Numbered from the stretch's first letter, positions 15,606 through 23,201 are shown. The stretch: 23,201 bases of DNA from Acidimicrobiia bacterium (GCA_022865365.1 JALHSW010000487.1:1-23201); one strand, 5' to 3'. The notes: a model not told the origin generated them from the sequence alone. Numbers and translations: made by a program.

Positions 15606-16129
15606 CAGGCGGTTCCTCCACTCTTGGAACCGGCAGTCTCGGGGAGGCTGGTCCCCGACACGGTGCGCGCAACCAGCTCGCCGCGCTGGTACTGCCCGAT
15701 CACGTCGACCGCGGCATCCGGGGCGACCGGGCCATGGAACTCGTAGTTGACCTGCATGACCGGAGCGAGATCGCATGCGGCGATGCACTCCACCTCTTCG
15801 ACGAACACGTCGTCGTCCGAGGCGTAGTGCGCGCGCAGACCTTCGAGCAACGAAGGCCCGCCGTTCACCAGGCACGACACGTTCGTGCACACGGACACCA
15901 CCAGACTCCCGGCCGGTTCCCGCTTGAACATCGTGTAGAAGGAACAGGTGCCGAGCACGAGCGCCGGTGTGAGGTCGAGTAGCCCCGCGATCTCTTCCAT
16001 CGCGTCGGGCGTCACCCAACCATCACGATCCTGCGCGAGGTGCAACAGCGGCAGGAGTGCGGACTTCGCGTGCGGATAGCGGGCGATGATCTCCTTCGCG
16101 CGGCGACGGTCGGCATCGGTGAACGCCAC
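15605..16129 (-). CDS. nuoE: NADH-quinone oxidoreductase subunit E ([2Fe-2S])
   Basis: Thioredoxin-fold subunit carrying cluster N1a, 174 residues. The four ligands are Cys81 and Cys86 (VCTNVSC) and Cys115 and Cys119 (ECIAACD), the family pattern. The N-terminal helical domain (about 8-60: KEIIARYPHAKSALLPLLHL, then GWVTPDAMEEIAGLLDL) is also typical. The C-terminal 30 residues are low-complexity. The start is GTG at 16129, sharing one base with the nuoD TAG stop. It works next to NuoF in the NADH-dehydrogenase module. Confidence 0.97.
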   Translation of the reverse strand: MAFTDADRRRAKEIIARYPHAKSALLPLLHLAQDRDGWVTPDAMEEIAGLLDLTPALVLGTCSFYTMFKREPAGSLVVSVCTNVSCLVNGGPSLLEGLRAHYASDDDVFVEEVECIAACDLAPVMQVNYEFHGPVAPDAAVDVIGQYQRGELVARTVSGTSLPETAGSKSGGTA

Positions 16130-17421
16130 TAGCGATCCACCTCGCCCAGGATCGGGTCGACGCTCGAGATGATCGCAACGGTGTCAGCGATCAACGAACC
16201 CTCCGCCATCGGGCCCGCTGACTGCAGGTTGTAGAACGACGGCCCTCGGATGTGCATCCGGGCCGGCTTCCCAGTGCCGTCCGACACGAGATAGCAGCCG
16301 ATCTCGCCACGGGGCGACTCGATCGCGACGTAGGTCTCGCCTGCCGGCACCTTGAACCCTTCCGTGAAGAGCTTGAAATGGTGGATCAAGGCCTCCATCG
16401 ACTCGTCGATGCGCGCCCGCGGCGGCGGCGTGATCTTGGCGTCCTGCAGCCGGTAGTCGCCGACCGGCATGCGCTCCACGCACTGGCGAATGATCTTCAC
16501 CGACTCGTGGATCTCGTTGAGCCGGATGAGGAACCGGTCGTAGCAGTCGCCGTTCTGGGTGTACACGACGTCGAAGTCGACCTCGTCGTACGCGAGGTAT
16601 GGCTGCGCCTTGCGGAGGTCCCAGGGGAAGCCGGTCGAGCGAAGGATCGGGCCCGTGACGCTGAGGCCGAGCGCCTGCTCCGTGGTGATCACACCGACAC
16701 CGATGAGGCGCTCCATCCAGATCGGGTTCTCCGTGAGGAGCTCGGAGTAGTCACGCACGCCGCGCTCGACGATGTCGCAGACCTCGAGCGTCTCCTCTTC
16801 CCAACCGTCGGGCAGATCGGCGGCGACGCCGCCGGGGCGGATGAAGTTGTTGTTCATCCGCAGGCCCGTGAACATCTCGATGAGACGCAACACCTCTTCG
16901 CGCTCGCGCCAGCCGTAGATCATCATCGACAACGCGCCGATGTCCATGCCGTTGGTCGCCTGGAAGAGCAGGTGCGACCCCACGCGGTTCAGCTCGACGA
17001 GGAGCATCCGGATCCACACGGCCCGCGTGGGGACCTCGACATCGAGGAGCCGCTCGACGGCCATCGACCACACGAGCTCGTTCGAGAGCGGTGACACGTA
17101 GTCCATGCGCGTGACGTTGGTCGCGCCTTGCACGTAGGTGAGATCTTCGGCGGTCTTCTCCATGCCCGTGTGCAGGTAGCCCACCACCGGCTTCACCCGC
17201 AGCACTGTCTCACCGTCGAGCTCGAGCATCACGCGCAGCACGCCGTGGGTCGACGGGTGCTGCGGGCCCATGTTGACGATCGTCGTCTCGGACTCATCGG
17301 GCCAGAGCCCCCCGGTGAGCACGAGCTCGTGCTGCGCCGGGCGCATGACCTGCGCGCCCTCGTCGGTCTGGGCCTCGAGTCGCAGGGCGCCCGGGTCGCT
17401 GGTGATGATCTCCTCGCTCAC
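16129..17421 (-). CDS. nuoD: NADH-quinone oxidoreductase subunit D
   Basis: 49-kDa-type subunit, related to the large subunit of NiFe hydrogenases, which forms the quinone-binding site with NuoB; about 430 residues. Signatures: MGPQHPSTHGVLRVMLELDGE near the N-terminus (the His-containing quinone-site loop), GYLHTGMEKTAE, TNVTRMDYVSPLSNEL, and the C-terminal ESPRGEIGCYLVSDG and DPILGEVDR ending. It is separate from nuoC rather than fused as in E. coli. The start is uncertain: GTG at 17421 has GAGGTGG just upstream and leaves 10 nt after the nuoC stop; GTG at 17430 would add three residues. Confidence 0.96.
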   Translation of the reverse strand: MSEEIITSDPGALRLEAQTDEGAQVMRPAQHELVLTGGLWPDESETTIVNMGPQHPSTHGVLRVMLELDGETVLRVKPVVGYLHTGMEKTAEDLTYVQGATNVTRMDYVSPLSNELVWSMAVERLLDVEVPTRAVWIRMLLVELNRVGSHLLFQATNGMDIGALSMMIYGWREREEVLRLIEMFTGLRMNNNFIRPGGVAADLPDGWEEETLEVCDIVERGVRDYSELLTENPIWMERLIGVGVITTEQALGLSVTGPILRSTGFPWDLRKAQPYLAYDEVDFDVVYTQNGDCYDRFLIRLNEIHESVKIIRQCVERMPVGDYRLQDAKITPPPRARIDESMEALIHHFKLFTEGFKVPAGETYVAIESPRGEIGCYLVSDGTGKPARMHIRGPSFYNLQSAGPMAEGSLIADTVAIISSVDPILGEVDR

Positions 17422-17431
17422 CCGTTCCACC

Positions 17432-18013
17432 TCATCGGGGCCCGGGGTCTTCCTTGAAGGTGACGGGCACACGCGCGGGGAAGTCGTCCTTGCGCAACGG
17501 GTGTCCCTCCCAGTCGTCGGGAAGGAGGATGCGGGTCAGGTCGGGGTGCCCTTCGAACGTGACCCCCAGGAGGTCGTACGCCTCGCGCTCGGCGAAGTCG
17601 ACTCCGGGAAAGAGGTCGGCGATGCTCGCGATCGTGGTGTCCGACTGCGGCACCGCGCTGATGATGCGAATCCGGCGGTTGCGGGGATGCGAGAGGAAGT
17701 TCGCGACGACCTCGAACCGTTCGGGCGCGACCCCTGCGACCGCGAGCCGGGTGGAGTCGTGCAGGTGGTCGACGACGGTGACGTCGACGCACTGGGTGAA
17801 CTGCTGGTCGTCGCGGAGGAACGCGGCGGCGTCGTGCCAGCTCGCGCGCTCGACGTACACGACGGGCTGTCCGTGCGAGTCGTGGAACACGGTCCCGGGG
17901 AACCGCCCGATGACCGCGGCTGCGACCTCGTCGGAGGGCACGGCCTGGGCGGGCCCGAGATCGTGAATCTCTTCACGAGCCTTCTCGTCAAGCGTCAGGT
18001 CGTCGTCGGGCAT
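17432..18013 (-). CDS. nuoC: NADH-quinone oxidoreductase subunit C
   Basis: 30-kDa-type peripheral-arm subunit, 193 residues, without cofactor. The signature EREAYDLLGVTFEGHPDL followed by LPDDWEGHPLRKDDFP (about 142-177) is diagnostic. The N-terminal 30 residues are acidic and variable. The ATG at 18013 lies 24 nt after the nuoB stop, with GAGGA about 12 nt upstream; this is the widest gap inside the nuo block. Confidence 0.97.
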   Translation of the reverse strand: MPDDDLTLDEKAREEIHDLGPAQAVPSDEVAAAVIGRFPGTVFHDSHGQPVVYVERASWHDAAAFLRDDQQFTQCVDVTVVDHLHDSTRLAVAGVAPERFEVVANFLSHPRNRRIRIISAVPQSDTTIASIADLFPGVDFAEREAYDLLGVTFEGHPDLTRILLPDDWEGHPLRKDDFPARVPVTFKEDPGPR

Positions 18014-18037
18014 CGGGCGATGAATCCTCGTGAGCGC

Positions 18038-18598
18038 TCAGGCGCTCGTGATCGTGACGGGTCGAACGTGCGACGTCGTACCGTCGATCTGGTCCACCTG
18101 GATCGCGGCGCCGCGTCCCTCGCCGCGGCGCTTCATGATCTCTCCCGAGCGAACCTGCTCGTGCAACGTGAGGATCCCGTGGAGGAGCGTCTCGGGACCG
18201 GGGGGGCACCCGGGCACATAGACGTCGACGGGAACGATCTGGTCGACGCCCTGCACGATCGCGTAGTTGTTGAACATGCCGCCGCTGCTCGCGCAGACGC
18301 CCATCGAGATCACCCACTTGGGCTCGACCATCTGGTCGTAGACCTGGCGCAGCACCGGCGCCATCTTCTGGCTCACCCGGCCGGCGACGATCATGAGGTC
18401 GGCCTGACGCGGGCTGGCACGGAACACCTCCATGCCGAAGCGGGCCTGGTCGTAGTGCGCGGCGCCCGTCGCCATCATCTCGATGGCACAGCACGCGAGC
18501 CCGAACGTCGCGGGCCACATCGAGTTGCGGCGCGCCCACTTCACGAGATCCTCGAGCCGCCCGGTGAGGAAGTTGTGGGGAATCTGCTCCATCCCCAT
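18038..18598 (-). CDS. nuoB: NADH-quinone oxidoreductase subunit B (cluster N2)
   Basis: PSST-type subunit, 186 residues, carrying the terminal [4Fe-4S] cluster N2 that reduces quinone. The ligands are tandem Cys36-Cys37 (FGLACCAIEMM), Cys102 (MGVCASSGG) and Cys131 (VPGCPPGPE). The spacings of 65 and 29 are the same as in E. coli NuoB. ARFGMEVFRASPRQADLMIVAGRVSQKMAP is strongly conserved in the family. The ATG at 18598 is 2 nt after the nuoA stop; an ATG two codons later (18592) is an alternative. The tail after about residue 150 extends past the minimal core. Confidence 0.97.
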   Translation of the reverse strand: MGMEQIPHNFLTGRLEDLVKWARRNSMWPATFGLACCAIEMMATGAAHYDQARFGMEVFRASPRQADLMIVAGRVSQKMAPVLRQVYDQMVEPKWVISMGVCASSGGMFNNYAIVQGVDQIVPVDVYVPGCPPGPETLLHGILTLHEQVRSGEIMKRRGEGRGAAIQVDQIDGTTSHVRPVTITSA

Positions 18599-18600
18599 CG

Positions 18601-19116
18601 CTACGCGACCTTCTCTGGGATGGGCCCTGGGATGACCTCTGGGTTCGACCTCCCGGGCGGCGCTTCGGGTTCTGCCGGTGCGGCGGGGTCGAGGCCGTCG
18701 CGTCCGGGACGCCCGACTGCGTGCAGCACGCGCTGCGGAATGCTCGACGTGACCTCGCGCACCGGACCCCACGACACTGCTCCGGTCGAGAGCAGATACG
18801 CGAAGGGCACGAGCAGCACGAGCAGGAACACACCCATCGTGATCACGCCATACGTGCCCAGCGGACGCAGGATCGTCGTGAACGGGTAGAGGAAGATGAT
18901 CTCGACGTCGAGGACGATGAACGCCATAGCCACCAGGTAGAACTTGACCGGGAAGCGCTCGACGTTGTCGACCTCTGGCACGATGCCGCACTCGTACGGC
19001 GTCTGCTTGGCGTCGGTCGGTCGGCGGGGGCCGAGCAACCGTGAAGCCACGAACGACAGCGCGGCGAAGAGAAACACCAGCACGATCATCGAGAAGATCG
19101 GCAGGTACTGCTCCAC
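18601..19116 (-). CDS. nuoA: NADH-quinone oxidoreductase subunit A (operon copy) with C-terminal extension
   Basis: ND3-type membrane subunit, 171 residues against about 120 for most NuoA. Helices lie at about 6-28, 57-80 and 90-110. The loop YECGIVPEVDN keeps Cys43, and the second helix keeps Asp70 and Glu72 (VLDVEIIFLYPF). After residue 118 there is a polar, Pro-rich extension of about 50 residues. The GTG at 19116 is preceded by a strong AGGAGG (19124-19129 on the plus strand, spacing 7 nt). It heads the fourteen-gene nuo cluster, 87 nt downstream of the FUSC gene. It is clearly divergent from the orphan copy at 124-486. Confidence 0.96.
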   Translation of the reverse strand: MEQYLPIFSMIVLVFLFAALSFVASRLLGPRRPTDAKQTPYECGIVPEVDNVERFPVKFYLVAMAFIVLDVEIIFLYPFTTILRPLGTYGVITMGVFLLVLLVPFAYLLSTGAVSWGPVREVTSSIPQRVLHAVGRPGRDGLDPAAPAEPEAPPGRSNPEVIPGPIPEKVA

Positions 19117-19146
19117 GGGCTCCCCTCCTGGCGGTCTGCGGTGCGC

Positions 19147-19177
19147 AGGCTATCCGAGGCGCACGCCGCTCTGGCAA
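19147..19177 (-). promoter_or_regulatory. Candidate promoter for the nuo operon
   Basis: In the 87-nt gap before nuoA, the minus strand reads TTGCCA (19172-19177) and TAGCCT (19147-19152), 19 bp apart, which would give a leader of about 25 nt. The match is modest and the gap is also compatible with simple read-through from the upstream genes. Confidence 0.25.
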
Positions 19178-19203
19178 GGCAGCGGCTTCCCTCGATTCCT
19201 CGG

Positions 19204-21381
19204 TCAGCGCCACCACGGAACGTCGGCGGAGTCGGCGATCGCAGCCACTCCGGGCGTCGCCCGAACCAACGCGAGATGGACCGTGCGAACCCACTCCCAC
19301 GCCCACAGCGCGCCGAGAGCGCCCACGCCCGGCCCATCACCGCCCCACGAAACGACCGCATCCACCGCGGCGCTGCGCACCTCGCCCGGCGGGGCGTCGG
19401 CGAGCTGCGGCACCTCGCCGGTTCCGGCGATCGCCCCGCCGTCCGCCCGCAGGACCTCACACAGCGCACCACACTCGTTCCGCAAGGTCTCGCGGACGTC
19501 GGCTTGCTCGACCACGAAACCGAGATCGGCCTGCGCCACCATCAGCTCGGCGACGCCGCGGACACGGCGCGCGCTGACGGCGACATCGGCGATCCGCTCC
19601 TCGCTGACCGGACGCGTGCCGGGCTCGGTCCGGAGCTGGTCGAATGCCTCGACAGCACGCAGTCCGGCTTCCACCGCACGGGTCCGGGGCGCGTCCGTGT
19701 CGGTTGGTTGACCGACGACGTTGTTCATCGCCGTCTCGAGGAAGTCCGCGTCGGTGCGGCACTGGTCGGCCAACGCCCGGCGCATCATCCCACGGGCGCC
19801 GCGGGGCCAGAGCAAGACGCCGACGACGATGCTGACCGCCGCACCCATCGCGATGTCCTCCACGCGCGCGATCCCGGTGGTGATGCCTTCGGGCTCCAGG
19901 ATGTTGAACAGGACGACGACGAATGCCGTGAATGCCGCTTGCCCGACGAGGAACGAGATCGCGGTCGGCGCAAACGCGGCGAGGAACACGGTGATGGGGA
20001 GCAGGATCCACAGAACCGCCGCATCGTGGCCGAACACGATGACCATCGGTGTCACCACCACGAACCCGACCAGCGTTCCACCGATCGCCTCGAACGCGGT
20101 GCGGCCGGTCGCCAGCGCGTTCGACCGGAGCACCGAGAGCGTGCCGAGCACGACCCAGAAGCCATGGTCGACACCGGTGAGACCGGCGACGAGCACCGCG
20201 AGTCCGAGACCGAGCCCCGCGCGCGCTGCATCGGCGAACCGCGCGGAGCGGAGTTGGCTGTGCGCGCGGAGGACACCCGTGATGCGCTCGCGCAGGTTCC
20301 CGAACGCCACGACGGGCGTGTGCAGCGCGCCGGTCACGTTCGAGACCGCCGCGCTCCCGCCCTCGGCGATCGCCGCGTCGGCTGCGATCCCGAGCGCGAG
20401 GTACGAGGTGATGCGGGTCCAGAAGACCCCTTCGAGATCCGAGATCACGTCCTCGGGGTCGGCACCCGCCTGCAGACGCGCGGCCGTCCACGAAACGAGC
20501 GCTGCCAGCTGATCGGAACGAGCGGTCTCGAGCCCCAGGTAGTCGGGCGCGGGGCCGGACCCGACGAGCACGTCGGCAGCGCGGTCGAGCACCTGGGCGG
20601 TCACGTCGCAGAGGCCCAGGCAGTCGCCCAGGTCGCTCGTCACCCCGGCGGTCTCCTCGGTGGCGTCCTCCGTGGCGTCCTCCGTGACGAGTTCGACGAG
20701 ACGCTCGACCCCCTCCACCAGCGCGATGAGCGCTCGATCTCGCACCGCCGGGCCCGAGGGTCGCAACCTCGTGGTGTCGAGGGTCGTCCGCATCGTGTCG
20801 ACCGCTTCCACGGCTCTGGCACGAGCCGCCGCCGGGTCGCCGCCCTCGTCCCGGTACGCACGCACCAAGGCCGCGGCCGCCCGCACGGCGCCGGCGATGC
20901 AGTCGCGTAGCTTGTCGCGCTCGTACGCCGGCCACAGCGCGACTGCCGCCACGGTCGCCGTGAGCCCACCCAGCAACCAACCGACGACACGGCCGTCGAC
21001 GGCGCTCACCGGACCGGGCACGGTTGCCGCGAGCACGTACGAGAGGGTGACTGCGCTCGCCCCTGCGGCCCATGCCCCTCCGAGCACCCCCAGGAAGCGG
21101 ATCGAGAACCCGATGAGCACCATCAGCGCGGCGGCCAGCACGAACTCCTCGGACACGACGGTGCCGAGCGCGATGAGCAGGGCGCCGATGACCGTCGCGC
21201 TCGAGTACGCCACGAGCCGGGCACGTACGGATCCGGCGAAGTCGGCGAAGACCAGGAGCGCGAAGCAGCCGAACGCCGCGAACAGCGCGGCGAACGGGTC
21301 ATCCGCGATGAGAAGGAGCGCCGCGTAGAGCGACGGCATCACCACGGTGACGCGCAACGCTCGGCGCAGAGCGAGGTTCAC
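19204..21381 (-). CDS. FUSC-family integral membrane protein
   Basis: 725-residue protein with the two-block layout of the FUSC (fusaric acid resistance / aromatic acid exporter, YccS-AaeB-like) family. A first membrane block lies at about 10-160, including LYAALLLIADDPFAALFAAF and LGGLTATVAAVALWP. A soluble helical region follows at about 165-370, and a second membrane block at about 385-550 ends in VVGVLLWPRGARGMMRRAL, mirroring the ALWPAYERDKLRD end of the first. The C-terminal 175 residues are soluble. Family members are proposed exporters of aromatic acids, but the substrate cannot be read here. The GTG start at 21381 lies 39 nt after the reductase stop; no strong ribosome-binding site is visible. 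It separates the reductase from nuoA. Confidence 0.85.
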   Translation of the reverse strand: MNLALRRALRVTVVMPSLYAALLLIADDPFAALFAAFGCFALLVFADFAGSVRARLVAYSSATVIGALLIALGTVVSEEFVLAAALMVLIGFSIRFLGVLGGAWAAGASAVTLSYVLAATVPGPVSAVDGRVVGWLLGGLTATVAAVALWPAYERDKLRDCIAGAVRAAAALVRAYRDEGGDPAAARARAVEAVDTMRTTLDTTRLRPSGPAVRDRALIALVEGVERLVELVTEDATEDATEETAGVTSDLGDCLGLCDVTAQVLDRAADVLVGSGPAPDYLGLETARSDQLAALVSWTAARLQAGADPEDVISDLEGVFWTRITSYLALGIAADAAIAEGGSAAVSNVTGALHTPVVAFGNLRERITGVLRAHSQLRSARFADAARAGLGLGLAVLVAGLTGVDHGFWVVLGTLSVLRSNALATGRTAFEAIGGTLVGFVVVTPMVIVFGHDAAVLWILLPITVFLAAFAPTAISFLVGQAAFTAFVVVLFNILEPEGITTGIARVEDIAMGAAVSIVVGVLLWPRGARGMMRRALADQCRTDADFLETAMNNVVGQPTDTDAPRTRAVEAGLRAVEAFDQLRTEPGTRPVSEERIADVAVSARRVRGVAELMVAQADLGFVVEQADVRETLRNECGALCEVLRADGGAIAGTGEVPQLADAPPGEVRSAAVDAVVSWGGDGPGVGALGALWAWEWVRTVHLALVRATPGVAAIADSADVPWWR

Positions 21382-21420
21382 GGCGTCAGTCTCGCCGATG
21401 TATCGCGACCGAGGCGAGGA

Positions 21421-22677
21421 TCAGGGTTCGGGGCCGATGGCAACCATCGCGGCGACCATCTTGTACGCCACCTCGGCCGGACCGACCTCGTCGGGGCGGA
21501 GCAGGTTCGCCATGATCCGCAGCACCCACTCCATCAGCGTGCGGCTCTGGAACCCGATACGGGTGAGCTCACGCATCACCGCCGGGTTGCCGATCACTCG
21601 CACGAAGGCCCGCGCGACCTTGAAGTAGAGGGCGTAGGTCTCCTGGAGCCGATCGTCGTACCCGCGGAGCGCGAGCCCGTCGCCGGTCGTGAGCGCGACG
21701 TCGAGCGCCTCGGCGGCGAAGCGTCCCGTCTCGTACGCGACCGAGATGCCCTCGCCGTTGAAGGGATTGATCGTGCCGGCTGCGTCACCGACGCTCAGCC
21801 AGGTCGGCCCCGAGGAGGGCTTGACCGAGAGGCCCGTCGGCAGCTTGCCGCCGGTCGGGGAACCGCATGCCGTCTCCGGTGAGATTCCCCAATATGAGGG
21901 TGCGGTCTCACAGAACGCCGCCATGAGCTGACTCGTGTTGATCTGCTTCCATCCCGAGAAGGTGGACAGCAGCCCGACCCCGACGTTGATGGTGCCGTCG
22001 CCCACCGGGAACACCCACGCGTACCCGGGAAGGTGGTCACCGTCTCGGTCACGGATGTCGAGGTGGCTCTCGATCCAGGGATCATCGTGACGCGGGCTTG
22101 TGAAGTAGCCGCGCATGGCCATCCCGAGCGGGTACGTGCGGTCGCGGGCCGCGCCGAGCGCCCGCCCGAACCGGGAGTTGGACCCGTCGGCGACCACCAC
22201 GTAGCGCGCCCGGACTTCTTCGCGGGTACCCGTCTCCTTGTGCTCGACCACGGCGCCGACGACGAGCCCGCCGTCGATCAACGGCTCGACCGCCTCGGCC
22301 GCGGGCCACAGCGTGGCGCCGGCCTTCACCGCCCGCTCCGCGACCATCTCGTCGAGGTCGCGACGACGCACGACGTAGCCGTAGTTCGGGAACACCGGGT
22401 GGTCGGGCCATGCGAGCTCGAGCGTGACGCCGTGGGCGATCGAGCGCAGCCCCTCGTACCGCAGGTGGTCCGCCGCAAGCCGATCGCCGAGACCCATGTC
22501 CTCGAGCTGACGGACGGCCCTCGGCGTGAGGCCGTCGCCGCAGGTCTTCTCTCGGGGGACCCGCTTCTTCTCGACCACGAGGACGTGGTGGCCGGCCTCC
22601 GCGAGCCAGTAGGCGGTCGCAGCGCCCGACGGACCGCCCCCGACGACCAGAACGTCCCACTTCTCGGCCCCGCTCAC
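21421..22677 (-). CDS. Geranylgeranyl reductase family FAD-dependent oxidoreductase (MenJ-like)
   Basis: 418-residue flavoprotein of the geranylgeranyl reductase/UbiH-like group. The dinucleotide-binding motif is VVGGGPSGAATA at 11-22, Glu36 ends the second strand, and CGDGLTPRAV with Cys46 is a family motif. The second FAD motif GDAAGTINPFNGEGISVAYETGR lies in the last third. In mycobacteria the relative MenJ reduces one isoprene unit of menaquinone. The location upstream of nuo supports a similar quinone-saturating role, but polyprenyl or archaeal-type lipid substrates are not excluded. The GTG at 22677 was chosen because the family N-terminus starts a few residues before DVLVVGGG; no convincing ribosome-binding site is visible, and the frame is open for 18 more codons. 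Confidence 0.88.
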   Translation of the reverse strand: MSGAEKWDVLVVGGGPSGAATAYWLAEAGHHVLVVEKKRVPREKTCGDGLTPRAVRQLEDMGLGDRLAADHLRYEGLRSIAHGVTLELAWPDHPVFPNYGYVVRRRDLDEMVAERAVKAGATLWPAAEAVEPLIDGGLVVGAVVEHKETGTREEVRARYVVVADGSNSRFGRALGAARDRTYPLGMAMRGYFTSPRHDDPWIESHLDIRDRDGDHLPGYAWVFPVGDGTINVGVGLLSTFSGWKQINTSQLMAAFCETAPSYWGISPETACGSPTGGKLPTGLSVKPSSGPTWLSVGDAAGTINPFNGEGISVAYETGRFAAEALDVALTTGDGLALRGYDDRLQETYALYFKVARAFVRVIGNPAVMRELTRIGFQSRTLMEWVLRIMANLLRPDEVGPAEVAYKMVAAMVAIGPEP

Positions 22678-22738
22678 GTCGCCATGGTGACAGACGCGCC
22701 CGGGCACCCGCGCACCGGCCCCGCCAGGCACCGAACTG

Positions 22739-22766
22739 CTCCCCGATCCCCTCGGTCGCCGGGGAG
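22739..22766. repeat. Inverted repeat in the divergent intergenic region
   Basis: CTCCCCG (22739-22745) and CGGGGAG (22760-22766) form a perfect 7-bp inverted repeat with a 14-nt centre. It lies in the untranslated region upstream of the reductase start. It could be an operator or a leader hairpin; nothing distinguishes these. Apart from this repeat and the promoter/SOS box, I see nothing else in 22678-22938 that I can name. Confidence 0.35.
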
Positions 22767-22791
22767 TCTCCGGTCTGATCGCCTGCTCGGC

Positions 22792-22820
22792 TTGACAGCG
22801 AACGTATGTTCGTGTAGGGT
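22792..22820 (+). promoter_or_regulatory. Promoter with embedded LexA-type SOS box
   Basis: TTGACA (22792-22797, consensus -35) and TAGGGT (22815-22820, TAnnnT-type -10) are exactly 17 bp apart. The spacer contains the perfect palindrome CGAACGTATGTTCG (22799-22812). Its half-sites CGAAC and GTTCG with a 4-bp centre match the actinobacterial LexA box (TCGAAC-N4-GTTCGA) except at the two outermost positions. A repressor bound here would block RNA polymerase directly. The promoter faces the DUF222 gene that begins about 110 bp downstream. Confidence 0.8.
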
Positions 22821-22938
22821 GTGGTTGTCGGCCGGGGTCGTGGAAGCCCCCTTCTCCTCCCTTCCGCCGTTCGTGTCGCTCGCTGCCGCGTGTCGCTTTC
22901 TCGTGTCGTGGGGTGAGCCAGTCCGACGGGAGTTGCGC

Positions 22939-23201
22939 GTGTCCACGACCAGCTCGCCTCGAGCATCAGAGTGCAGCACCCTTGTCGGCATCAGCAGTGG
23001 TGTGGGCTTCGGTGCTCTGCGCGACGCGGTGGGGGTGGTGCGGGGGTTCGTGCGTGATCTGGACCCGGGGCGTGTCGGTGCTCGGGATGCGAAGGAGCTG
23101 ATCGAGCTGCTCGGCGAAGCCGGGCGGCTCTGCGGGGGTGGCGTGACGCTCCTCGCCCCCCGGGTCGCGGACACCAAGGTCTGGGCCGATGATGGTGCCC
23201 G
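22939..23201 (+). CDS. DUF222 (13E12-type) protein, N-terminal part, cut by the window edge
   Basis: The first 87 codons are open to the end of the window. VRGFVRDLDPGRVGARDAKE, then LIELLGEAGRLCGGGVTLLAPRVADTKVWADDG is the style of the DUF222 N-terminal helical region in actinobacteria; such proteins usually end in an HNH nuclease domain, which would lie beyond the edge. The GTG at 22939 is supported by GGGAG at 22928-22932, 6 nt upstream; an in-frame GTG at 22903 is an alternative. Mycobacterial 13E12 family genes are known to be preceded by SOS boxes, which agrees with the LexA-type box in the promoter here. The family's molecular role is not established. The family call rests on recalled pattern and context, not a search. 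Confidence 0.65.
   Translation, partial: MSTTSSPRASECSTLVGISSGVGFGALRDAVGVVRGFVRDLDPGRVGARDAKELIELLGEAGRLCGGGVTLLAPRVADTKVWADDGA

Noticed and set aside
15606..16019. Upstream extension of the nuoF frame
   Set aside because: The open frame overlaps nuoE in another register and lacks similarity; the ATG at 15605 has a good ribosome-binding site and begins the family homology.
20661..20690. Short repeated GTGGCGTCCTCC in the FUSC gene
   Set aside because: It only encodes a local EDATEDAT run in the soluble region and does not look regulatory.
22801..22840. Possible divergent minus-strand promoter (TACGTT at 22801-22806) for the reductase within the SOS box
   Set aside because: The -10-like match has only a poor -35 (GACAAC), and the palindrome makes chance matches on the opposite strand likely; I cannot support it.
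22821..22916. Short leader-peptide-like frame (GTG at 22821) upstream of the DUF222 gene
   Set aside because: It has no ribosome-binding site at the expected distance, and its start would be almost at the predicted transcription start.

Overview
This 23.2-kb, GC-rich window has dense minus-strand gene packing, many GTG starts and stop/start overlaps. It looks like the chromosome of a high-GC actinobacterium. A complete 14-subunit complex I operon sits next to a geranylgeranyl-reductase gene, and a DUF222/HNH-type gene lies behind an SOS-like box. The DUF222 sequence style makes an Acidimicrobiia-like lineage plausible, but that assignment is inference.

Layout. (a) 1-628: a 68-bp tandem duplication covering the 3' end of a second, orphan nuoA-type gene (nuoA2, minus strand). 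It is followed by a divergent regulatory region with a candidate promoter and three 12-bp direct repeats. (b) 629-1861, plus strand: a patatin-like phospholipase, then what looks like the broken remnant of a GAP-family (Sap-like) membrane protein gene. (c) 1860-1894: a hairpin that holds most of both convergent stop codons. (d) 22677 down to 1893, minus strand: one long co-directional block, geranylgeranyl reductase, FUSC-family membrane protein, nuoA-B-C-D-E-F-G-H-I-J-K-L-M-N, pgi. Spacing inside nuo is -4 to +24 nt, and pgi follows nuoN after 31 nt. (e) 22678-23201, plus strand: an intergenic region with a TTGACA/TAGGGT promoter whose 17-bp spacer contains a palindromic LexA-type SOS box, then the 5' end of a DUF222 (13E12-type) gene that runs off the window.

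How the genes fit together. The nuo genes encode the whole NADH:quinone oxidoreductase: peripheral arm NuoB-G and I, membrane arm NuoA, H and J-N. All expected Fe-S ligand sets are present, including the optional N7 cluster in NuoG. The geranylgeranyl reductase upstream probably saturates the side chain of menaquinone, the electron acceptor of complex I. pgi at the distal end adds a central-carbon enzyme to the same transcript. The most interesting signals are at the two edges: the duplicated, Cys-lacking NuoA2 with its repeat array on the left, and the SOS-box-embedded promoter on the right. I found no CRISPR array, tRNA, rRNA, insertion sequence or obviously new defence system. The core of the window is a conventional complex I locus.
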